Positions 53,556 through 61,645 of a DNA stretch of 64,000 nt are shown here, piece after piece. A program made the translations under genes and the position numbers. The DNA is taken from assembly GCF_000621605.1 (NCBI RefSeq), contig NZ_JHXX01000001.1, forward strand, positions 558,001 to 622,000, read 5' to 3'. This DNA comes from Butyrivibrio sp. MC2021. GTDB lineage: Bacteria > Bacillota > Clostridia > Lachnospirales > Lachnospiraceae. The number at the start of each line of letters is the position of its first letter. Position 1 is the first letter of the stretch. Below the pieces are notes generated by a model. That model did no database searches. It worked only from the letters and a program-made list of their open reading frames with translations, and was not told where the DNA came from.

Positions 53556-54947
53556 TTAAATATCTTTTTTATCTCTCATTCTCTCGATGGCATCCATAGC
53601 CAGGCGGCTTCTCTCACACTCGGAAGCGGAAAGAGATATCTGCCATGCAAGGGGACTTCCCTTCATATGCTCACAGGCATATGAAAGACCGTTGGTCCTC
53701 TCATCAAGGAAGGGCCTGTCTATCTGGTTGGGATCTCCAAGAAGGATTATCTTGGTGTCCTTACCGGCTCTGGTGATGATACCCTTGGCCTGGGTGGGAG
53801 TCATATTCTGGGCCTCATCGATGATAAGGTAAGTCTTAAGAATAGAACGTCCTCTGATGAAATTAAGGGCTTCACACTGTACTATTCCTCTCTCAAATAC
53901 CTCATCGGTCTTGCCCTGAAGCTCCTTCTCATCCTTGTAGCGCTCCTCCTCGTTGGAGTCAATGAGCTGCTCCAGGTTGTCGATGATGGGTCTCATAAGT
54001 GGAGATATCTTCTCCTGCTCATCACCGGGTAAAAATCCGATGTCATCATCAAACTGTGAATTGGGTCTGCACACCAGGATCCTTCTGTATTCTCCGGTGG
54101 GGCGGTTGATCATCTTCTCCAGGCCCACAGCCAGCGAATAAAAGGTCTTGGCTGTTCCCGCCATACCCTTGACTATAACAAGTGGTGCCACATCAGCAGG
54201 CTGCATCAATGCTTCCTGAAGGAAATACTGACCTGCGTTTCTTGGCTTAACGCCGTAGGGCTGGCTCTTTTCATATTCGAGCTTCTTGATGACCTTGCCA
54301 CAGACTCTTCCCATCTGGGTCTTGTTGGTGGACTGGTCTGCCCTTACCACTACAAATTCATTCTCGAACAGTTCAGGCTTATACTGCTTGCCATCCTCAT
54401 CGCAGCAATATACCTTGTCTATCGGAATGCCTTTTTTCTTGAAATCCTTAAAAACATCTTCAGGCACAAAAACGTCAATTCTGCCGCTGTACTGCTCACT
54501 GTGCCCCGGTACCTGTTCAGTTGTGAAATCCTCTGATTTGACGCCGAGAATCTCGGCCTTGATGCGCATAAGAATGTCCTTGGTTACCAGGATAACCTTG
54601 TTCTTGCTGGTATCTGTAAGACCCTTACAGACCTTCAATATGCGGTTGTCAGACTTATATTCTGACAAGTCCTTAGGAAGCTCCACATCCTTAAAATTCT
54701 TCTCAACCCGCAGAAAGCCGCCATTGTCCAGCTTCACTCCCTTGATAAGGTCCCCTGAACCACGTAGCTGTTCCAAGATCCTGATCGCTTCCCTGACATT
54801 AGCTCCCCTTTCACCCTCATCCCTCTTGTGGGTGTCAAGTTCTTCTAAGACTACCAGCGGAAGAACGACCTCGTTATCTTCAAAACACTTCAATGCATGA
54901 GGTGCCTGAATCAAAACGTTGGTGTCCAAAACATAGATCTTCTTCAT
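53556..54947 (-). CDS. PIN-domain PhoH-family ATPase (YlaK-like)
   Basis: A 463-residue fusion of a PIN nuclease fold (about residues 1-150, VLDTNVLIQAPHALKCFED, with acidic residues retained) and a PhoH helicase-like ATPase (about 215-463). The ATPase has Walker A KGMAGTAKTF, Walker B YLIIDEAQN and a Gly-Asp-Pro motif, LLGDPNQID. Such PhoAT/PIN-PhoH proteins are thought to unwind and cut RNA. ATG at 54947 follows GGGGGA. A TATAAT -10 with upstream TG lies at 54985-54990 on the minus strand. Confidence 0.93.
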   Translation of the reverse strand: MKKIYVLDTNVLIQAPHALKCFEDNEVVLPLVVLEELDTHKRDEGERGANVREAIRILEQLRGSGDLIKGVKLDNGGFLRVEKNFKDVELPKDLSEYKSDNRILKVCKGLTDTSKNKVILVTKDILMRIKAEILGVKSEDFTTEQVPGHSEQYSGRIDVFVPEDVFKDFKKKGIPIDKVYCCDEDGKQYKPELFENEFVVVRADQSTNKTQMGRVCGKVIKKLEYEKSQPYGVKPRNAGQYFLQEALMQPADVAPLVIVKGMAGTAKTFYSLAVGLEKMINRPTGEYRRILVCRPNSQFDDDIGFLPGDEQEKISPLMRPIIDNLEQLIDSNEEERYKDEKELQGKTDEVFERGIVQCEALNFIRGRSILKTYLIIDEAQNMTPTQAKGIITRAGKDTKIILLGDPNQIDRPFLDERTNGLSYACEHMKGSPLAWQISLSASECERSRLAMDAIERMRDKKDI

Positions 54948-54984
54948 GCGTAGATCCCCCTATATGTATATGACTTGTAAGTTT

Positions 54985-54990
54985 ATTATA
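54985..54990 (-). promoter_or_regulatory. Candidate extended -10 for the PIN-PhoH gene
   Basis: TGGTATAAT on the minus strand (TATAAT 54990-54985) is an extended -10 about 37 bases upstream of the ATG. No good -35 is visible. Confidence 0.45.
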
Positions 54991-55063
54991 CCATATCTTG
55001 TACCCGCGAAAAACAAAAATATACCGAGGATTTTTGCGGGGGAGCGCGCCATAATTCCAAAGC

Positions 55064-55855
55064 TTAGCTGGCAAGATCTTTTCTGGTATAACATATAAAA
55101 GTCGCTACGATAGTGGCAACTATCACGATTGACGCAAGAAGAAAGCTCCCCCCGGGGGGTGCGATGCCGGCGAAGATTTCGGAGGCGTTGACGTAGGAGA
55201 AAGGGCCGATAAAGAGGTAGTCCTTGAGGTCAGGGATTACGCGCCCCATGATGTCATAGGTGTAGATGATTAGAGCTATGCCCAGGGCAAGGCCCATGCG
55301 GGTTTTGCTGGCGGTGGCGGAGATCAGGTAGGATATTGCTGCTACTTCTATATTCATGAGGAGCATGCAAAGGAGGAAGCGGATCATCTCTTTTGCCGGA
55401 ACTTCCTCTCCGAGGCAGGCAAAGCCCAGTACGTAGAAGGCTCCGCAGATTGCTGTAAAAATGATCAGATTGATGAGAATTGTAATGGCCTTGGCTGTTA
55501 CTACTTTTCCTCTGGAAACAGGCAGCGAAAAGAGGAATTCTCCAGTGTGGCCGTCCTCTTCTTTGGAAAGCATCGCAGAGGCAAAGAATGCTGCGAACAT
55601 GGCACTTCCAAGGCCGTGAACGGTGCCCACCTCTGTGGCGAAAAAGCCCGCCAGTGTGGCAATGCTCAGGGTGCTCATACCAAAAGCATCCGCAAAGGCA
55701 CCCATATCCGAAAAGGTATCCGCCATTTCCATGACGTCCCCCTCCATGCTGGTGTACATCAGTATACAGATAAAGCCCAGGCCTCCCACGGTAAGGGCCC
55801 AAATAAGGAGGCTCTTTAAGTTAAGCTTAAGTTCCTGTTTGATTATAGCTGTCAT
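55064..55855 (-). CDS. ABC-2 type permease
   Basis: A 263-residue membrane protein with six helices (around residues 15, 60, 115-145, 160-185, 195-215 and 235-255), the ABC-2 pattern. Blocks such as EEDGHTGEFLFSLPVSRGKV and the short loop PPGGSFLLASIVIV are typical of bacitracin-type (BcrB-like) permeases. The start overlaps the ATPase stop as ATGA (55852-55855), so the two are coupled. The substrate is unknown; peptide or antibiotic export is possible. Confidence 0.88.
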   Translation of the reverse strand: MTAIIKQELKLNLKSLLIWALTVGGLGFICILMYTSMEGDVMEMADTFSDMGAFADAFGMSTLSIATLAGFFATEVGTVHGLGSAMFAAFFASAMLSKEEDGHTGEFLFSLPVSRGKVVTAKAITILINLIIFTAICGAFYVLGFACLGEEVPAKEMIRFLLCMLLMNIEVAAISYLISATASKTRMGLALGIALIIYTYDIMGRVIPDLKDYLFIGPFSYVNASEIFAGIAPPGGSFLLASIVIVATIVATFICYTRKDLAS

Positions 55856-56691
55856 TTTACTTCCTCCTCTCCCTCATAGAAATGCATGAACATATCCTCC
55901 AGTGAGGGCTCTTCAATGGTCAGATTCTGAATGTTCTTCTGTCCAAGATCTCTTATGAGCTCATTGATATCGCCCTTAAATATGTATTCTTCAGTCCTTC
56001 CCTCTGCGGTGAGCTTAACATTTTTAACTGAGGTCTTGATAAGGTTCTCCACGGTGTCTGTCTTGATAAGATGTCCTTCTCTCATGATGGCCGCCCTGTC
56101 GCAGTGCTTTCTCACTTCAGGAAGCACATGGGTGGAGAGCATACAGGTTGTACCCTCCTTCACATACTCTTTTATCAGTTCAAAAAAGGTATTCTGCATC
56201 AGAGGATCCAGACCGCTGGTGGGCTCGTCAAATATGAAAAGCCTTGGCCTGTGCTGCATGGCACATACAATGGAAACCTTCTTTCTGTTTCCCAGGGACA
56301 GTTCTTTTATCCTTTTGGAAGTATCCACCTGAAGCCTTTCGCAGAGTTTTGCAGCCTCGTCCCTGCAGTCCATGCGCCTTACATCCGCAGCATACTTTAT
56401 CACCTCTGACACCTTCATTGCCGGATAAAAAAGCGCCTCTGAAGGCATGTAGCCAACTTCCTTAAGGATCCTTTCATGGTCCTTTACCGCATCCATTCCA
56501 AGGATTTCAATGCTCCCGGAATCAAATCTCAAAAATCCCAGCATAGACCTGATGGTGGTGGACTTTCCTGCGCCGTTAGGTCCTATAAATCCGAATATTT
56601 CACCCTCCTGAACCTCAAAGGATACATCAGCAACGCCCCGCTTTTTGCCGTAGGTCTTTGTAAGGTTCTTAATACTTATTACGTTTCCCAT
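55852..56691 (-). CDS. ABC-2 exporter ATP-binding subunit
   Basis: A 279-residue ATPase. Walker A is GPNGAGKST, the signature is LSLGNRKKVSI (the SLGN form is common in this subfamily), Walker B is RLFIFDEPTSGLDPL and the H-loop is LSTHVL. The C-terminal extension (about 230-279) is the usual regulatory tail. The start at 56691 follows AAGGAG. It is separated from DUF3021 by a strong terminator at 56755-56785, so it needs its own promoter or read-through. Confidence 0.93.
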   Translation of the reverse strand: MGNVISIKNLTKTYGKKRGVADVSFEVQEGEIFGFIGPNGAGKSTTIRSMLGFLRFDSGSIEILGMDAVKDHERILKEVGYMPSEALFYPAMKVSEVIKYAADVRRMDCRDEAAKLCERLQVDTSKRIKELSLGNRKKVSIVCAMQHRPRLFIFDEPTSGLDPLMQNTFFELIKEYVKEGTTCMLSTHVLPEVRKHCDRAAIMREGHLIKTDTVENLIKTSVKNVKLTAEGRTEEYIFKGDINELIRDLGQKNIQNLTIEEPSLEDMFMHFYEGEEEVK

Positions 56692-56754
56692 AACACTCCT
56701 TTCAAAACTGCATTTCAGTCCCATCTCATTCTCTATATTTTTATCTTAAGGCAC

Positions 56755-56785
56755 TAAAAAAGCGGGAACAATACATGTTCCCGCA
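56755..56785 (-). terminator. Terminator between DUF3021 and ABC genes
   Basis: On the minus strand GCGGGAAC (56784-56777) pairs with GTTCCCGC (56769-56762) and six T follow (56761-56756). It closes the LytTR/DUF3021 transcript. Confidence 0.85.
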
Positions 56786-56793
56786 AGTGACAC

Positions 56794-57273
56794 TTATTCG
56801 ACTCTATCCTGCACTTTTTTATGCTCAGTCTTAAAAAGTGCCAGGTCTTCATTTAGTTTTTTGTCGTCTATATTTCTCTTGGTCTTGTAGATCAGGATAA
56901 CGCAGATGTAAGTAACAAGCACATAGGCCGCCAGCCCCAGCGTAACATAGATATTCTTGTCAAACCATCTCAGGAAATAGGATAACAGGCTGTAAATCGC
57001 CGTGCAGATGATAACTCCCGCGATTTCCTTTGCTCCCACCGAATCAGCTTCATCGAAGTTCCACAAAAGATACACCTGAACATAGCCGATGATATAGCAG
57101 GCAAAGATCATCTCCGCCATATGAATGATACTGGCCTCCAGGGAACCTATGCAGATGCGGTACATACTGTAGAAAAACAATATGGCAAAAAAGTAAAGGC
57201 AGGCCTTGAACTCAATTCCTATCTCCTTGGTGAGATACCTCTCCCAAAGAGTTGTTTTTTTCTTATCCTTCAT
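56794..57273 (-). CDS. DUF3021-family membrane protein
   Basis: A 159-residue protein with four membrane helices (about 24-43, 52-72, 83-105 and 110-133), the size and layout of DUF3021 proteins that are usually encoded next to LytTR regulators and often keep them inactive. The start is 2 bases beyond the LytTR stop. The partner is encoded upstream. A role as an antagonist or membrane tether of the LytTR protein is inferred from such pairs (for example HdrM/BrsM type). Confidence 0.85.
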   Translation of the reverse strand: MKDKKKTTLWERYLTKEIGIEFKACLYFFAILFFYSMYRICIGSLEASIIHMAEMIFACYIIGYVQVYLLWNFDEADSVGAKEIAGVIICTAIYSLLSYFLRWFDKNIYVTLGLAAYVLVTYICVILIYKTKRNIDDKKLNEDLALFKTEHKKVQDRVE

Positions 57274-57275
57274 TC

Positions 57276-57713
57276 TTATACCCCCTTAAGAATCCTTCGA
57301 AACTCCGAAGCGTATGTCCTTGAAATAAGGATATGCTCTCCGCCCTCCATGGTGGCATCTATCCTGTTAGAGGAAAGACTCTTAAGTCTCTCCACCTTGT
57401 CGATATTGATGATCATGGACTTGCTGCACCTGAAAAACCTGACGTCGTCCAGATCCTCAATAAGTCCCGAAAGAGTCCCCTCAAGCCTCACCACATCCTT
57501 CATGGTATAGGCGAAGATCTTGTCATCCACGGACTCAATGTACAGAATTTCACCGGGATTGACCGACACCTTCTCCTCATCCTTCCTGCCATAGAGCTTG
57601 CCCGAACCGCTTCTTATGGCGTCAAGGATTGCTCTGATCTTACCTGTTTCTTCCTTGTATCTGAGGATCACCTCGTCCTCTCCGGATTCAATTCTCTGAA
57701 TATCAACCCTCAA
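57276..57713 (-). CDS. LytTR-type DNA-binding regulator
   Basis: A 145-residue protein in which residues about 45-145 form the LytTR domain: NPGEILYIESVDDKIFAYT, FFRCSKSMIINIDKVERLKS and RTYASEFRRILKG. The N-terminal 45 residues are not a receiver, so activation does not need phosphorylation. It pairs with the DUF3021 gene 2 bases downstream and lies 34 bases past an unknown membrane protein gene on the same strand. The neighbouring ABC exporter is a plausible target. Confidence 0.92.
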   Translation of the reverse strand: MRVDIQRIESGEDEVILRYKEETGKIRAILDAIRSGSGKLYGRKDEEKVSVNPGEILYIESVDDKIFAYTMKDVVRLEGTLSGLIEDLDDVRFFRCSKSMIINIDKVERLKSLSSNRIDATMEGGEHILISRTYASEFRRILKGV

Positions 57714-57747
57714 CTCTTTTCCCCCAATGAATAATAGAGCACAGCCT

Positions 57748-59055
57748 TTACTGCTTCAGATAAGCGTTGCCTCCCAATTCGAAGGCAACAGGCTCCTTCT
57801 CCTGCTCTTCCACTAAGAACTCACGAACTTCGCCGGCGAAATCGCCTTTTTTAATATTTTCAATATAATCAATACTGATATTCATCTCTTTAGCCAGGTA
57901 CAAAAGTCCCGCAAGATGGATCGCATCGCCGCTCTCATAGGCAAGCCTTGCTCTTTCCTCCAGCTTCTCCTTTACCTTATCGGCCGGAAAACGAGTAAGA
58001 GCCGAAACCGCAACCTGAAAGCAGGCTTCATCTATATCTCTGAGACAGTCAAACAAAAAATCCATTCCCGGCTCATAATTGGAATTATTCAAAAGCCTTA
58101 TCAGTTCAATTCCGTTGCAAAGAGTAAACTCATTGGCATATCTGTTAAAATCGATAGCCTGTAAAAGTTCATCCTCTTCTCCGCTGACTGCCTGTTTAAG
58201 CTTTGAAAGCTCATGTTTTGATAAAACCCTGGTAAAAATCTCCGGATTTACTCTTCTCAATTCATCAACGGGAATAAAAGCCGGAACACTGTTCTGCCCA
58301 TGAAGCTCATTGGCTACCTTTTTTTCCCAGAAATAGCGTCCTTTGGCCCAGTCAGCCTTGGGCAGGTCCGTATCATGCCCGGCAAAGGTTCTGTTATAAT
58401 AGGTACCGGCCTTGTTGATCTTGTTTTCGCGAAAACATCCTCTTTTTTCAAGGAAGGTTTTCAGCTCATATCGGCCCTGTTTTTTTACAATGTTGTCGGA
58501 AAGTTTTATCGATCTGCCATCCACAGTATAAAGCTCATTATTTCCAAGATTGTATCCGTATATCAGATCCAGGGGAAAATACTGTCCGTCGATGCAAACC
58601 CACTTATCAGCATCATTTATACTTATTATATCTGAAGTATGTCCGTCAGCATAAATTAAAGGTAAATATTTTTCTTTTTCCGTCACCTTGTCAAAGAGTT
58701 CCGTTCCGAATTTCTCACCGAAATAGGGCATCTTTCTCTTTATATATCGCTTTTCCATTGACTCCGAAACTTCTTCCGGCTCATCCTCTTTATACTGTTC
58801 ATGTACCTCATGAAAAAGCGGAACTATATATGTCTCCAGATAAAAGGCTATCATTGTAACTATCAGAAAACTAAGAATTCCAAGGGCCTGTTTGCCTGCA
58901 TTGGCAAGCCCACAATATACCACCAGCCCCATGCCCACAGGCAGGCCCATAAATATAGAAATATTGATGAAATCAGTTACTTTCTTCCAAAAGCTCGCAT
59001 GCTTATCCTTCGCATTTTTCTTAAGCTTATCCAAAAATCTTAAAAACTTTCTCAT
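57748..59055 (-). CDS. Two-helix membrane protein with large cytoplasmic region, unknown
   Basis: A 435-residue protein not matched to a family. Two hydrophobic helices lie at about 35-52 and 57-78, after a basic N-terminus. The remaining 355 residues are hydrophilic. A central part resembles a beta-rich module (YGYNLGNNELYTVDGRSIKL), and the C-terminal part (about 270-430) is helical, perhaps repeat-like, including SALTRFPADKVKEKLEERAR. It is upstream of LytTR and DUF3021 with a 34-base gap, so the three may be co-transcribed and form a sensing unit. The leader contains a 9-bp inverted repeat at 59092-59117. Confidence 0.7.
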   Translation of the reverse strand: MRKFLRFLDKLKKNAKDKHASFWKKVTDFINISIFMGLPVGMGLVVYCGLANAGKQALGILSFLIVTMIAFYLETYIVPLFHEVHEQYKEDEPEEVSESMEKRYIKRKMPYFGEKFGTELFDKVTEKEKYLPLIYADGHTSDIISINDADKWVCIDGQYFPLDLIYGYNLGNNELYTVDGRSIKLSDNIVKKQGRYELKTFLEKRGCFRENKINKAGTYYNRTFAGHDTDLPKADWAKGRYFWEKKVANELHGQNSVPAFIPVDELRRVNPEIFTRVLSKHELSKLKQAVSGEEDELLQAIDFNRYANEFTLCNGIELIRLLNNSNYEPGMDFLFDCLRDIDEACFQVAVSALTRFPADKVKEKLEERARLAYESGDAIHLAGLLYLAKEMNISIDYIENIKKGDFAGEVREFLVEEQEKEPVAFELGGNAYLKQ

Positions 59056-59091
59056 GAAACAAAAACCTCAAATATATTACTGACACTAAAT

Positions 59092-59117
59092 AATCGGTAA
59101 CCTGACGATTACCGATT
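59092..59117 (-). promoter_or_regulatory. Inverted repeat in the leader of the 435-residue protein gene
   Basis: AATCGGTAA (59092-59100) and TTACCGATT (59109-59117), perfect 9-bp arms with an 8-base spacer, lie 37-62 bases upstream of the start. A -10-like TATAAT lies just upstream on the minus strand (ATTATA at 59127-59132). It may be an operator or a leader hairpin, or it could terminate trpG. Confidence 0.5.
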
Positions 59118-59150
59118 ACTTGAATGATTATACTATATTTTATTGATTTT

Positions 59151-59723
59151 TTAAGATGCAAATTTAAGAAAATTGCGCAGCATATCTATTCCTCTGGGAG
59201 TCATGATGGATTCCGGATGGAACTGAAGTCCGAACACCGGATATTCCCTGTGCTGCACCGCCATTATCTCTCCGTCATCGGCGGTAGATATCACCTTAAG
59301 GCAATCAGGAAGTGTCTCCGGCACCAGAGCCAGTGAATGGTATCGGGCCACCTTAACGGTGTCTTCAAGGCCTTCAAATATCGGGGATGTATTGTCCACC
59401 TTTGCAGCAGACTGCTTGCCGTGCATAAGATGTCTTGCGTGGGATACGGTTCCTCCGTAGACCTCACAGATTGACTGATGCCCCAGACATACACCAAGGA
59501 TCGGGATCTTGGGTCCCAGCTGCCTTACAACGTCCTCGCAGATTCCGGCATCTGAGGGTTTGCCCGGGCCCGGGGAAAGAACTATTGCGGAGGGAGCCAG
59601 CTTTTCAATCTCCTCCACAGTCATGGCGTCATTTCTGATAGCCTTGATATCGGGGTCAATGGTTCCTATGAGCTGATAAAGATTATAGGTAAAGCTGTCG
59701 TAATTATCGATTATAAGTATCAT
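59151..59723 (-). CDS. trpG: Anthranilate synthase component II (glutamine amidotransferase)
   Basis: Class I glutaminase subunit of 190 residues that feeds ammonia to TrpE. DNYDSFTYNLYQ, LSPGPGKPSDAG, the catalytic Cys in ILGVCLGHQSICE, and the His/Glu pair in GLQFHPESIMTPRG are all present. Three bases separate it from trpE. It could also serve aminodeoxychorismate synthase, but the trpE partner and T-box argue for tryptophan synthesis. No other trp gene follows. Confidence 0.95.
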   Translation of the reverse strand: MILIIDNYDSFTYNLYQLIGTIDPDIKAIRNDAMTVEEIEKLAPSAIVLSPGPGKPSDAGICEDVVRQLGPKIPILGVCLGHQSICEVYGGTVSHARHLMHGKQSAAKVDNTSPIFEGLEDTVKVARYHSLALVPETLPDCLKVISTADDGEIMAVQHREYPVFGLQFHPESIMTPRGIDMLRNFLKFAS

Positions 59724-59726
59724 AGC

Positions 59727-61220
59727 TTAAACCTCCTTATTCATAAGAGTGCTCTCTTTAATTGCATTAACAACAGCCTTGGCCTTGTTTACGCACTCTG
59801 TAAATTCTTTTTCCGGAACGGAATCCGCAACGATTCCTGCGCCGCTTCTGACAAATACCTTGCCGTTTTTCTTGTAAGCAAGTCTAATGGCGATACAGGT
59901 ATCAAGGTTGCCTGTAAAATCAACGTATCCGATGGCGCCGCCATAGATACCGCGCTTTATTCCCTCCAGCTCATCGATAAGCTGACATGCCCTAATTTTG
60001 GGTGCTCCCGAAAGAGTTCCAGCAGGAAGAACGCTATCCACTGCATCCACGGCAGTATACTTGTCAGAGAGCTTACCCTTTACCGAAGATCCTATATGCA
60101 TTACATGGGAATATCTCTCGATGCCCATGTATTTCTCAACTTCAACGCTTCCAAACTCGCAGAGCCTTCCAAGATCATTTCTTCCAAGATCCACCAGCAT
60201 GTTGTGCTCTGCCTTTTCCTTTTCATCAGCCAGAAGCTCTTTTTCCAGAGCCTGATCCTCTTCGTAGCCGGCTCCTCTTGGCCTTGTTCCCGCCAGAGGG
60301 AAGGTTCTGATAATGCCGTCCTCAACCTTTACAAGAGTCTCCGGAGAAGCCCCTGCAATCTCCGTATCCCCTGAAAAATAGAACATATAAGGTGAAGGAT
60401 TGGTGGTTCGAAGTATTCTGTAGGTGTCAAAAAGGCTTCCTTCAAACCTTGCTTCCATGGGATTGGATAAAACCAGCTGGAATATATCACCGTCCACAAT
60501 GTACTGCTTGGTCTTCTCTACCTTCTCACAGTATTCCTCCTTGGAAAATACAGGCTTGATCTCATCCAGGAGCCTTCCGGGCTCGATGACCTTGGAAGCA
60601 CCGTTTACGATGATATCCTCCATCTCATCAAGTCTTGCCACAGCCTTGTCATAGCTGCCCTTAAATTCATCCTGATCCGCACTTGTGTGAACATTGGATA
60701 TGATGATTATCTTCTGCTTGAAGTTGTCAAAAACGATAAGATTCTCAAAGAGCATCAGATCCATATCGCTGAAATCGTATTCGTTCTTAGCCTTGAATTT
60801 CAGTGACTTCTCTGCATATTGCATGTAGTCATAGGAAAAATAACCCACAAGGCCCCCTGTAAATGTAGGCATTCCCTCCAGTCTCGGGGATCTGTTCTTA
60901 TGAACCAGTTCCTTTAAAAAGGCTCCCGGCTCATCGGTTTCCGTAACAGTGACCTCGCCCTTTTCATCAGTCACATAGAGTTTGTGCTCCTTGAGGCTGA
61001 TCTCCATTGTGGGATTGTAGCCCAGGAAGGAATATCTTCCCCACTGTCTGGAATCCTCTACGCTTTCCAGAAGAAAGCAGTGATCACTGACATTTTTAAG
61101 CTTCCTCATGACCTGAACAGGAGTAGCAATGTCAGAGAGGATCTCCCTTACAACAGGTATGAGCTTGTAGTCACCTGTCCCTGCAATTTTTTTTACTTCC
61201 TCAAAAGTAGTTTGATGCAT
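59727..61220 (-). CDS. trpE: Anthranilate synthase component I
   Basis: First committed step of tryptophan synthesis from chorismate, 497 residues. CFLLESVE contains the LLES feedback-site motif. GDIFQLVLSNPMEA, ASPETLVKV, FPLAGTRPRG, EHNMLVDLGRNDLGR and PAGTLSGAPKIRA are the catalytic blocks. The start at 61220 is chosen because GGAGGAAG precedes it. Expression is controlled by the T-box leader at 61259-61548 and a strong promoter. Confidence 0.97.
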   Translation of the reverse strand: MHQTTFEEVKKIAGTGDYKLIPVVREILSDIATPVQVMRKLKNVSDHCFLLESVEDSRQWGRYSFLGYNPTMEISLKEHKLYVTDEKGEVTVTETDEPGAFLKELVHKNRSPRLEGMPTFTGGLVGYFSYDYMQYAEKSLKFKAKNEYDFSDMDLMLFENLIVFDNFKQKIIIISNVHTSADQDEFKGSYDKAVARLDEMEDIIVNGASKVIEPGRLLDEIKPVFSKEEYCEKVEKTKQYIVDGDIFQLVLSNPMEARFEGSLFDTYRILRTTNPSPYMFYFSGDTEIAGASPETLVKVEDGIIRTFPLAGTRPRGAGYEEDQALEKELLADEKEKAEHNMLVDLGRNDLGRLCEFGSVEVEKYMGIERYSHVMHIGSSVKGKLSDKYTAVDAVDSVLPAGTLSGAPKIRACQLIDELEGIKRGIYGGAIGYVDFTGNLDTCIAIRLAYKKNGKVFVRSGAGIVADSVPEKEFTECVNKAKAVVNAIKESTLMNKEV

Positions 61221-61258
61221 TTCTTCCTCCTTCTTCCTGCTTCGGGTCATTTTGACAA

Positions 61259-61548
61259 CTAAAAAGCCCTCAGCAGAAACAACTATTATTTCTGCTGAGG
61301 GCGAGTAAACATTTATCTACCCGTGGTGCCACCTCAATTTGTGATACATCACACGCTTAATAAGATACCAACATATCTCTGACCTGGTAACGGGTGTCTG
61401 CCCGTCATGAATACTCGGGAAATCCCCTTTCACCATGCCCTCAACGGTCCATTTGCGAATCAGCGTTCTATCCGGCTCACACCTACCCGGACTCTCTGGA
61501 AGTGCCCTACTCGCTTTATCTCCGTATCATAGGTTTCTTCAATATATT
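61259..61548 (-). promoter_or_regulatory. Tryptophan T-box leader of trpEG
   Basis: On the minus strand the leader contains the conserved T-box core GGTGGCACCACGGG (61333-61320). A strong terminator stem follows, TTTCTGCTGAGGGC (61289-61302) against GCCCTCAGCAGAAA (61266-61279), with a T-run. The upstream stem I region contains GCAAATGGACCG. Its UGG (61451-61449) is the likely specifier for Trp. Uncharged tRNA-Trp would favour the antiterminator and read-through into trpE. Confidence 0.92.
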
Positions 61549-61554
61549 GTAGTT

Positions 61555-61584
61555 ATTATAACTTTACCGCATTAACCTTGTCAA
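61555..61584 (-). promoter_or_regulatory. Promoter of trpEG
   Basis: TTGACA (61584-61579), 18 bases, TATAAT (61560-61555) on the minus strand. Both hexamers are consensus. The leader starts just downstream. Confidence 0.9.
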
Positions 61585-61589
61585 TCACT

Positions 61590-61626
61590 AAAATACAGGC
61601 TTGGATCAAAGATCCAAGCCTGTACC
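61590..61626 (-). terminator. Terminator of the GH5 cellulase gene
   Basis: TACAGGCTTGGATC and its complement (61594-61607 and 61611-61624), a 14-bp perfect stem with a 3-base loop. On the minus strand a short TTTT tract follows. Located 20 bases past the stop at 61646. Confidence 0.8.
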
Positions 61627-61645
61627 CGTTTTAATTTATTATGCT

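Noticed and set aside
54990..55060. CCCGC-rich hairpin downstream of the ABC permease as a terminator
   Set aside because: The arms pair poorly and the region also holds the PIN-PhoH promoter; the evidence is too weak to list as a terminator.
55254..55802. 182-codon alternative frame within the ABC-2 permease gene
   Set aside because: It is rich in His/Arg/Gly, typical of a shifted frame in a GC-rich membrane gene, and the permease frame has the family pattern.
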